Below the pieces are notes generated by a model that was not told where the DNA came from, searched no databases, and saw only the letters and a list, made by a program, of their open reading frames with translations. From Candidatus Latescibacterota bacterium (lineage in GTDB: Bacteria > Latescibacterota > 4484-107): a stretch of 7,283 nucleotides of DNA. Where the stretch lies: positions 1-7,283 of the forward strand of contig JAUWMS010000119.1 in assembly GCA_030613045.1 (NCBI GenBank). The letters run 5' to 3'. This document shows, piece after piece, positions 1 through 6,711 of this stretch; the stretch's first letter is position 1, and each line of letters opens with the position of its first letter. Made by a program: the position numbers and the translations under genes.

Positions 1-1742
<1,742 letters not shown>

Positions 1743-1809
1743 ATTTCTTACGCTTGACAGACGACTTACGATCTATGCGGTATCCATTTCTCCATTTTCG
1801 ATTTCTATT

Positions 1810-1927
1810 TTCCGGTGACCATAGCGGAGGGGAAACACCTCTTCCCATTCCGAACAGAGCAGTTAAGCCCTCCAGCGCCGATGGTACTGCTTGGGCAACC
1901 CCGTGGGAGAGTAGGGCGTTGCCGGGA
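1810..1927 (+). rRNA. rrf: 5S ribosomal RNA
   Basis: A 118-nt 5S rRNA containing the conserved CCATTCCGAACAGAGCAGTTAAGC-type loop B/C region (about 1846-1868) and the GCGCCGATGGTACTGC block (about 1875-1890). Helix I closes the molecule: TTCCGGTG at 1810-1817 pairs with TTGCCGGGA at 1919-1927 using two G-U pairs near the inner end and one at the outer end. It lies 67 bp after the 23S rRNA. The spacer (1743-1809) contains no tRNA and no other recognisable element. This is the usual last gene of a bacterial rRNA operon and an intrinsic terminator follows at once. The exact ends could shift by one or two bases. Confidence 0.97.
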
Positions 1928-1938
1928 ATTTTACAGAG

Positions 1939-1978
1939 AGAAAGCCCCGTTGAATGACAAACGGGGCTTTCTGTTTTG
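1939..1978 (+). terminator. Rho-independent terminator of the rRNA operon
   Basis: A perfect 13-bp inverted repeat, AGAAAGCCCCGTT (1939-1951) and AACGGGGCTTTCT (1960-1972), encloses an 8-nt loop and is followed by GTTTTG. The stem is GC-rich at its loop side and starts 11 nt after the 5S rRNA, which is where an rRNA operon terminator is expected. The downstream T tract is short (four T), but the stem is strong. Confidence 0.93.
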
Positions 1979-2060
1979 TACATGTCCCGTCTGTTTTCGA
2001 AGGGGACGCTCGAAAGTCAAAAAGAGGCGCGTTGTCTCTTCTCATACAAGGAGGCATGTC

Positions 2061-2840
2061 ATGGCCAAACGCAAGGTGGGCGTGATGATCGAATCGTTTC
2101 GCTTAGGTGTGAGGGAGGGGATCAAGAAGGCTGCGCAGATCGGCGCGGATGGCTTTCAGATCTACGTGACGAGCGGCGATATGGAGCCATCCCGGATGAG
2201 CCGGACCGCTCGAGGGGATTTTGTCCATTTCGTGGCGAATCAGGGACTGGTGATCAGCGCGCTGTGCGGCGACTATGGGCATGGCTTCCTGGACGCGGCG
2301 AAGAACGACGAGTTGGTGGCCAAATCAAAAGCGTGTGTGGATCTGGCGGTGGACTTAGGGACCAACGTGGTAACCACGCACATCGGGACCCTGCCGGAGG
2401 ACGAGAACGATCCGAAGTGGCGCGCGTGTTATCAGGCGATCTCGGAACTTTCGGAATACGGCGAGGCAAAGGGTGTGTATTTCGCTACGGAGACGGGACC
2501 GGAGTGTGCGGAGCATTTGCTACGCTTCTTGGAAGCCATTCCGACTACGGGTATTAAGGCCAACTACGATCCGGCGAATCTGGTGATGAACGGTTTCGAC
2601 GCGTTGGGCGGCGTGAAGGTGCTGAAGGACTATATCGTGCATACGCACGCCAAAGACGGCGTCCGCGTGGATGGCACGCCCAAAGAGGTGGCTCTGGGCG
2701 AGGGCGACGTGAATTTTCCTCAATATCTGGCGGCGCTGGACGAGATCGGGTACGACGGATTTCTGACCATCGAGCGGGAGGTGGGCGACGATCCGGTGCG
2801 CGATATCGTCAAGGCGGTGGATTTTTTGAGAGGCTTTTGA
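2061..2840 (+). CDS. Sugar phosphate isomerase/epimerase-like TIM-barrel protein
   Basis: A 259-residue protein of the xylose-isomerase-like TIM-barrel superfamily (PF01261), which includes IolE, hydroxypyruvate isomerase and ketose 3-epimerases. These use a divalent metal to move protons on a sugar or keto-sugar substrate in the cytoplasm. Metal-ligand candidates sit at the ends of the expected strands: E144 in ATETG, D170 in NYDPAN, H196 in HTHAKD and E238 in TIERE, with H107 in THIG as a further active-site candidate. Length is typical and no signal peptide is visible. The ATG at 2061 is preferred because AAGGAGG (2048-2054) lies 6 nt upstream and the protein then begins on the first barrel strand (KVGVMIESF). 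The frame is open much further upstream, but that part runs through the 5S gene and the terminator. The gene follows the rRNA terminator and presumably has its own promoter, which I could not identify. The substrate cannot be deduced. Confidence 0.93.
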   Translation: MAKRKVGVMIESFRLGVREGIKKAAQIGADGFQIYVTSGDMEPSRMSRTARGDFVHFVANQGLVISALCGDYGHGFLDAAKNDELVAKSKACVDLAVDLGTNVVTTHIGTLPEDENDPKWRACYQAISELSEYGEAKGVYFATETGPECAEHLLRFLEAIPTTGIKANYDPANLVMNGFDALGGVKVLKDYIVHTHAKDGVRVDGTPKEVALGEGDVNFPQYLAALDEIGYDGFLTIEREVGDDPVRDIVKAVDFLRGF

Positions 2841-2863
2841 GCATACCTTTTGAAAGTTTTTTT

Positions 2864-2947
2864 GGGACACGGATAGACACGGATGTACACGGATTCTGTT
2901 GAAATGCGGATCCGTATTTATCTATGTTCATCTGTGTCCCTTTTTTT
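2864..2947 (+). repeat. Inverted array of 3+3 decamers followed by T7; possible terminator
   Basis: The left arm (2864-2896) is three head-to-tail decamers of the type ACACGGATNN after an initial GGG. The right arm (2908-2940) is the complementary form of the same three units and ends GTGTCCC. About 24 of 33 positions pair by Watson-Crick rules and several others as G-U, with a loop of about 11 nt. Seven T follow immediately (2941-2947), so in plus-strand RNA this is a long hairpin plus U tract 24 nt after the stop codon of the isomerase gene. It could end that transcript. Another T7 lies just left of the array (2857-2863). The periodic structure suggests a dispersed repeat family; its presence elsewhere in the genome cannot be seen here. 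Confidence 0.75.
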
Positions 2948-3016
2948 GTCGCCTGCCTTCAAGAGGTGACGGTTAAGCTCCGGAATACAGTTTTTCTTGA
3001 ATAGGAGGCTATCTTT

Positions 3017-3037
3017 ATTGGTGATTGGTGCACCAAT
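3017..3037. promoter_or_regulatory. ATTGGTG direct repeat with palindromic partner, operator-like
   Basis: Two adjacent copies of ATTGGTG (3017-3023 and 3024-3030) are followed directly by their complement CACCAAT (3031-3037), so the last 14 bases form a perfect palindrome with no spacer. It lies 40 bp before the start codon of the metallo-hydrolase gene. The symmetry and position would suit binding of a dimeric regulator or an RNA hairpin in the leader. No regulator is identified and no convincing -35/-10 pair was found next to it. Confidence 0.35.
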
Positions 3038-3077
3038 TATTATCCATCACGCCCCGGAGACGAAGGAGGTGAGCGTT

Positions 3078-3692
3078 ATGTTGGAGAGCATCCACTGGTT
3101 GGGGCATGCAAGTTTCAGGATCGAAGGCACGCAGGTCATCTATATAGATCCGTGGAAGGTGAAGGACGGCGAGAAGGCGGATCTCATTCTGATCACGCAT
3201 AGTCATCACGATCATTGTTCGCCGGAGGACGTGGCGAAGATTCGGAAGGAGGGGACGGAGATCGTGACTGTGGCTGATTGCGGATCAAAATTTTCGGGAA
3301 AGGTTTGCGTGGTCGCACCTGGGGATAAGGTGACGGTGCACGGAATCCCTGTCGAGGCGGTGCCGGCGTACAATATCGGCAAGGCCTTCCACCCAAAGGC
3401 CAACGGATGGGCGGGCTTCGTCATCACGGTGGAGGGCGCGAGGATCTATCACGCCGGGGATACGGATCGCATCCCGGAAATGGACCGCGTGGAGTCCGAT
3501 ATTGCCCTGCTTCCCATCGGCGGCACCTACACGATGACCGCTTCGGAAGCCGCGGAGGCCGCGATCTCCATCGCCCCTCAAACAGCTATCCCGATGCACT
3601 GGGGCGACATCGTGGGATCGAAGCGGGATGCGAAGCGATTCCGGGAGCGCTGTGCGGGGAAGGTGGAGGTGCGGATTTTGAGGGCGGAGTAA
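3078..3692 (+). CDS. UPF0173/UlaG-like metallo-beta-lactamase-fold hydrolase
   Basis: A 204-residue metal-dependent hydrolase of the metallo-beta-lactamase fold, closest in motif pattern to the UPF0173/YtkL and UlaG group. The N-terminal WLGHAS (H10) is typical of that group. The main metal motif HSHHDH is at 41-46, followed by YHAGDTD (H125, D128) and PMHWG (H174), so the residues for a two-metal site are all present. It is probably cytoplasmic: no signal peptide or membrane segment is seen. The ATG at 3078 is chosen because AAGGAGG (3063-3069) lies 8 nt upstream and the protein starts where family members start. In-frame TTG and GTG codons farther upstream (2997, 3018, 3021) would add an unusual hydrophobic leader. 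The gene stands alone, 237 bp after the isomerase gene and behind a likely terminator. The natural substrate of this family is generally unknown and is not suggested by the context. Confidence 0.93.
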   Translation: MLESIHWLGHASFRIEGTQVIYIDPWKVKDGEKADLILITHSHHDHCSPEDVAKIRKEGTEIVTVADCGSKFSGKVCVVAPGDKVTVHGIPVEAVPAYNIGKAFHPKANGWAGFVITVEGARIYHAGDTDRIPEMDRVESDIALLPIGGTYTMTASEAAEAAISIAPQTAIPMHWGDIVGSKRDAKRFRERCAGKVEVRILRAE

Positions 3693-3701
3693 GAGAAAAA
3701 C

Positions 3702-3736
3702 CGTGAAACGTGAAACGTGAAACGTAAAACGTGAAG
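3702..3736 (+). repeat. Heptamer tandem repeat (CGTGAAA)5
   Basis: Five consecutive 7-bp units: CGTGAAA three times, then CGTAAAA, then CGTGAAG. The array starts 9 bp after the stop codon of the metallo-hydrolase gene. It is a short tandemly repeated repetitive sequence of the kind described in cyanobacteria and many environmental genomes. Copy number is likely to vary between strains because of slippage. No coding role is apparent. Confidence 0.88.
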
Positions 3737-3826
3737 CGGGAGGAGGTGTTCTCCAATGCGACAGGCGAGTTGTTTTTGAGCTCCCATAGGTTCCCGGTCA
3801 GCGAGCGGTTGATCTTCCGGAAAAGA

Positions 3827-3855
3827 AAGGGGCTGTGCATTTTGCATAGCCCCTT
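3827..3855. terminator. Hairpin terminator between convergent genes
   Basis: A 13-bp stem, AAGGGGCTGTGCA (3827-3839) with TGCATAGCCCCTT (3843-3855), has one G-T pair and a 3-nt TTT loop. Read on the minus strand the stem is followed by TCTTTTCC, a reasonable U-rich tail for the leftward helicase transcript. Read on the plus strand it is followed by CCAAGTTTTAT, a weaker tail for the rightward metallo-hydrolase transcript. The place between two converging genes fits a shared bidirectional terminator. Confidence 0.78.
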
Positions 3856-3884
3856 CCAAGTTTTATGCCCTATGTTTTCGCGAC

Positions 3885-3941
3885 ATGCCTTCCTACGTGA
3901 CTTCGCTCACCTCCCTGTGTGTCACGAAGTATGCTCCTACG
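3885..3941. repeat. Duplicated TCCTACG motif with internal inverted repeat
   Basis: The string ATGCCTTCCTACG (3885-3897) recurs with two bases missing as ATGCTCCTACG (3931-3941). Between and overlapping them, CGTGAC (3896-3901) and GTCACG (3921-3926) form an inverted repeat around a 19-nt loop. The arrangement looks like one unit of a dispersed non-coding repeat, but only this one occurrence is visible. Confidence 0.45.
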
Positions 3942-3979
3942 CAAAAGACTGATGTTCCTTTCTCCGCGACCGAAAGATC

Positions 3980-4012
3980 AGACTTCCGAAGTCTGCCAGA
4001 CTTCGGAAGTCT
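3980..4012. repeat. Double palindrome AGACTTC-N-GAAGTCT x2
   Basis: Two 15-bp units, AGACTTCCGAAGTCT (3980-3994) and AGACTTCGGAAGTCT (3998-4012), are separated by GCC. Each unit is itself a palindrome (AGACTTC / GAAGTCT) around one central base, and the two units are exact reverse complements of each other. The DNA can therefore form either one 15-bp hairpin or two small ones. It starts 16 bp beyond the helicase stop codon. No T tract follows on either strand, so it is not a standard terminator. REP-like intergenic palindrome is the best description. Confidence 0.85.
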
Positions 4013-4028
4013 CCCACTCACCCCCCAC

Positions 4029-6275
4029 TCATCCCGCCTCGAGATGCGCATATTTCGCCATCAACCGCTTCTTCCGGCCATCCCCGAAGCGTACGACCAA
4101 TCTCGTGGAAGTCCCCAAGCCCGATTTTTCGACGACCTGCCCCCGGCCAAACGAGGGATGGATCACCCAACTGTCCACGTCGAAGGGAAACGTTCCGTCT
4201 TCGAGCGGGACATATCGAACCGAATCCCCGGATGCCGTTTGATCCTCCTCACCGGCCGGAGCGACCGCCTGCTTTTTTCCGCGCGCGCTGTGTCTCCTCG
4301 GTGGGTAGGGAGTCCGACCGGAACGAGAGCGGAAGGACGCATCCTCGTCCAACCGGGGAGTTTCATACTCCAGCAACTCTTTGGGAATCTCCCGGAGGAA
4401 ACGCGAGGGCTCCGCTCCGTAGCCCAGGCTCCCCCATCGGCGGCGCTGCAGAGCGTAGCAAAGATAAAGCCGTTGGCGCGCGCGGGTGATGCCCACGTAG
4501 AAAAGACGCCGCTCCTCCTCGAGGTCGCTTTCCCCGTCGGCGCGGATAATGGGGAAGAGACCGTCCTCCAGCCCGGTGATAAAGACCACGGGAAATTCAA
4601 GCCCCTTGGCGCTGTGCAAGGTCATCAGGGTGACCGCGTCCCGCTCCTCATCCCAAGTGTCAATGTCCGTAAACAGAGAGACCTCGGACAGAAAGGCCTC
4701 CAGGGAAGCATCCTCGGAGCGTTCGACGAACTCCTCCATCGCGGAGAGGAGTTCCCGAACGTTCTCCACCCGCGTCTGATTTTCATCGCTTCGATCTTTC
4801 TGAAGATCCTCGATGTATCCCACCCCGGCTACGATCTCCTGAGCCAATTGATCCACCGAAAGATTCGTTTTCTGCTCCCGGAAGGCCTCGATGTGTTGGT
4901 GGAAGGTTTTGAGATGTTTCGTCATTGCGCCGGAGAGTCCGACGATTTCCTCCGCCCGCCCGAGCGCGTCGTAAAGACCGATCTCTTTCTCAACGGCGAA
5001 ATCTTGCACTTTGAGCATCGTGGCGTCTCCGATGCCACGCTTCGGCACGTTGACGATGCGCCGGAGACTGAGTGCGTCTCTGGGATTGGCCACGAGTTTG
5101 AGATAGGCCAGGACGTCCTTGATCTCCCTGCGTTCATAGAAGCGCAATCCTCCGACGATGACGTAGGGGATGCCGGCATTCCGGAGCTCGTCCTCCAGGG
5201 CTCTGGACTGGGCGTTGGTGCGATAGAGGAGCGCAAAATCTCCGAAGCCCCGGTGGCCTTCCGTGCGTTCTCTTTCGATGGCCGCAAGCACCCGCCGGGC
5301 TTCGTCTCGTTCGTCCACTCCCTGCAGGACGGAGATGGGCTTGCCTGCGTCGTTCTCGGTCCACAATTTTTTCTCTTTTCGGGTCCGATTGTGTTTCACT
5401 ACGGCAGCGGCGGCTTTCAGGATGGTCTGCGTGGAGCGGTAATTCTGTTCGAGCCGGATCACCTCGGCCTCCGGGTAATCCCGCTCAAAGTTCAGGATAT
5501 TGGTGATGTCCGCGCCGCGCCACTGGTAGATGGATTGATCGTCGTCGCCCACTACGCATAGATTTCGGTGCCTGGCAGCCAGCAATTTTGTGAGCATATA
5601 TTGCAGGTGGTTCGTGTCCTGGTATTCGTCCACCAACAGATACCGAAAGCGATCCTGATACGTTTTCAAAACACCGGCGTGCTGCTGAAACAGCGCCACC
5701 ACGTTGACGAGGAGGTCATCGAAATCCATCGCATTGCGGGCTCGCATGATCTGCTGGTAGGCGCGATAGATCTTGGCGACGTCCTCGGCGAAGGGGCCGC
5801 TTCCACTCGACAGAAACGCCTCCGGATCTACATAGCCATTTTTGGCGTGGCTGATGCGGCTTCGGGCCGACTTGGGCGGACACCGGTCTTCGGAGATCAT
5901 CAAATTCGACATGGCCTCCCGAATCACCGTGAGTTGATCGGAGGTGTCGTAGATGATAAAATCACGCTCGTACCCGATCCAATGTCCTTCGCGGCGCAAG
6001 ATGCGGGCGCTGATGGCGTGAAACGTGCCGATCCACATGGAACGCATCGCACCGCCGAGGAGCTTTTCCACCCGCTCCTTCATCTCACCGGCCGCCTTAT
6101 TCGTAAATGTCAGGGCCATGATCCGGGAGGTGGAAACGCCCTTCTCCCGGACGAGGTGCGCGATGCGATGCGTGATGACCCGCGTCTTCCCGCTTCCCGC
6201 TCCGGACAGGATCAACAGGGGGCCGTCTGTGCAACGTACCGCATCCTGCTGAACAGGGTTGAGTGCATCGGACAT
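4029..6275 (-). CDS. pcrA: ATP-dependent 3'-5' DNA helicase PcrA/UvrD
   Basis: A full-length 748-residue superfamily 1A helicase that unwinds DNA in nucleotide excision and mismatch repair and removes recombinase and stalled RNA polymerase. The motifs are complete: Q motif LNPVQQ (5-10), Walker A GAGSGKT (25-31), motif Ia TFTNKAAGEM (56-65), Walker B with DEYQD (216-220), motif III GDDDQSIYQWRGA (243-255), motif IV QNYRS (277-281), motif V TLHSAKGLEFPVVF (552-565) and motif VI VGITRAR (594-600). After a polar linker (about 640-700) the C-terminal Tudor-like domain (WVIHPSFGRGQVV, 703-715, onward) is present; in PcrA this part binds RNA polymerase. The ATG is supported by AAGGAG (6288-6283) 7 nt upstream. 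The name uvrD would be equally valid. The gene lies behind the small GxxExxY unit, whose terminal repeat ends about 10 bp above the ribosome binding site. Confidence 0.97.
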   Translation of the reverse strand: MSDALNPVQQDAVRCTDGPLLILSGAGSGKTRVITHRIAHLVREKGVSTSRIMALTFTNKAAGEMKERVEKLLGGAMRSMWIGTFHAISARILRREGHWIGYERDFIIYDTSDQLTVIREAMSNLMISEDRCPPKSARSRISHAKNGYVDPEAFLSSGSGPFAEDVAKIYRAYQQIMRARNAMDFDDLLVNVVALFQQHAGVLKTYQDRFRYLLVDEYQDTNHLQYMLTKLLAARHRNLCVVGDDDQSIYQWRGADITNILNFERDYPEAEVIRLEQNYRSTQTILKAAAAVVKHNRTRKEKKLWTENDAGKPISVLQGVDERDEARRVLAAIERERTEGHRGFGDFALLYRTNAQSRALEDELRNAGIPYVIVGGLRFYERREIKDVLAYLKLVANPRDALSLRRIVNVPKRGIGDATMLKVQDFAVEKEIGLYDALGRAEEIVGLSGAMTKHLKTFHQHIEAFREQKTNLSVDQLAQEIVAGVGYIEDLQKDRSDENQTRVENVRELLSAMEEFVERSEDASLEAFLSEVSLFTDIDTWDEERDAVTLMTLHSAKGLEFPVVFITGLEDGLFPIIRADGESDLEEERRLFYVGITRARQRLYLCYALQRRRWGSLGYGAEPSRFLREIPKELLEYETPRLDEDASFRSRSGRTPYPPRRHSARGKKQAVAPAGEEDQTASGDSVRYVPLEDGTFPFDVDSWVIHPSFGRGQVVEKSGLGTSTRLVVRFGDGRKKRLMAKYAHLEAG

Positions 6276-6298
6276 GGAAGAACTCCTTCAAGGCAAGC

Positions 6299-6312
6299 CA
6301 CCGCAAAGACGC
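6299..6312 (+). repeat. Left inverted repeat CACCGCAAAGACGC
   Basis: A 14-bp sequence that occurs as a perfect inverted copy at 6736-6749. Read inward it continues GGCAGCGCACAAAG, which only loosely resembles the inward continuation of the other copy. It lies 10 bp upstream of the helicase ribosome binding site, so it belongs to the 5' untranslated or promoter region of that gene. Confidence 0.85.
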
Positions 6313-6327
6313 GGCAGCGCACAAAGT

Positions 6328-6711
6328 TTAAAGACTATTTACAATTCTTTTTATGCCATGTTTCAAAAGGGGGACGTTAAAATTGATCAATATCCCCAAT
6401 TTCAATTCCGACAACTTCAAATACGTTAAAAGTTGTGCCTCGTGAATGGGTTCGATCTTTTCAGCCGCCTTTAATTCCAGGATAACCAGCCCTTCAACAA
6501 CGACATCGAGACGATATCCACAATCCAGATTTACTCCTTTGTAAGACAGCGCAAGCGGTTTTTTCCGTTCAAAACTAAGCCCACGAATAGCCAATTCCCG
6601 ACAAAGGCACTCTTCGTAGGCCGATTTCAACAAACCAGGTCCCAGCCTGCGATGCACCTCAATTGCTGCCCCGATGATTTCCTTCGATAAACGATCTTCC
6701 TCTTTGATCAT
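6328..6711 (-). CDS. GxxExxY-family small protein (PD-(D/E)XK nuclease-like fold)
   Basis: A 127-residue protein matching the GxxExxY family (TIGR04256) along its length: SKEIIGAAIEVHRRLGPGLL at 9-28, YEECLCREL at 32-40, YRLDVVVEG at 66-74, LELKA at 78-82 and a HEAQLLTYLKLS segment at 90-101. D69, E79 and K81 fit the D...ExK pattern of PD-(D/E)XK nuclease folds, with E33/E34 as possible further acidic residues. The biological role of the family is not known. The name-giving motif here is GLLKSAY (26-32): the glutamate is K29. The ATG at 6711 overlaps the mltG stop (ATGA), suggesting coupled translation; the upstream GGGAG is a modest binding site about 9 nt away. Members are frequent in environmental genomes. 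The gene sits between inverted repeats that reach into both neighbours, which suggests recent arrival. Confidence 0.9.
   Translation of the reverse strand: MIKEEDRLSKEIIGAAIEVHRRLGPGLLKSAYEECLCRELAIRGLSFERKKPLALSYKGVNLDCGYRLDVVVEGLVILELKAAEKIEPIHEAQLLTYLKLSELKLGILINFNVPLLKHGIKRIVNSL

Larger units (their letters stand above)
3693..4028. other. 336-bp intergenic region between convergent genes, repeat-rich
   Basis: No convincing gene is present between the stop codons of the metallo-hydrolase (plus) and the helicase (minus). The stretch contains, in order, a heptamer tandem repeat, a short SD-led 7-codon frame, a hairpin that can act as a terminator on both strands, a duplicated motif with an internal inverted repeat, and a double palindrome. 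All but the short frame are listed separately. The remaining sequence, mainly 3780-3826 and 3856-3884, shows nothing I can name. Confidence 0.7.

Noticed and set aside
1815..2060. Upstream extension of the isomerase reading frame by 82 codons
   Set aside because: It would overlap the 5S rRNA and the terminator. The ATG at 2061 has an ideal ribosome binding site and fits the family start.
2997..3077. 27-residue N-terminal extension of the metallo-hydrolase from TTG 2997 (or TTG 3018, GTG 3021)
   Set aside because: The extension does not match the family. ATG 3078 has AAGGAGG at the right distance. AGGAGG at 3003-3008 is 12 nt from GTG 3021, a poor spacing.
3702..4012. CRISPR array
   Set aside because: The repeats are adjacent heptamers and palindromes of several unrelated types, without regular 30-40 bp spacers and without cas genes.
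3885..5561. Plus-strand open frame of 558 codons opposite the helicase
   Set aside because: It is antisense to a helicase with all motifs intact; its translation shows no family features and no good ribosome binding site. Long antisense frames are common in GC-rich genes.
5568..6380. Plus-strand open frame of 270 codons opposite the helicase N-terminal half
   Set aside because: Antisense shadow of the same helicase gene; it also runs across the inverted repeat and has no recognisable domain.
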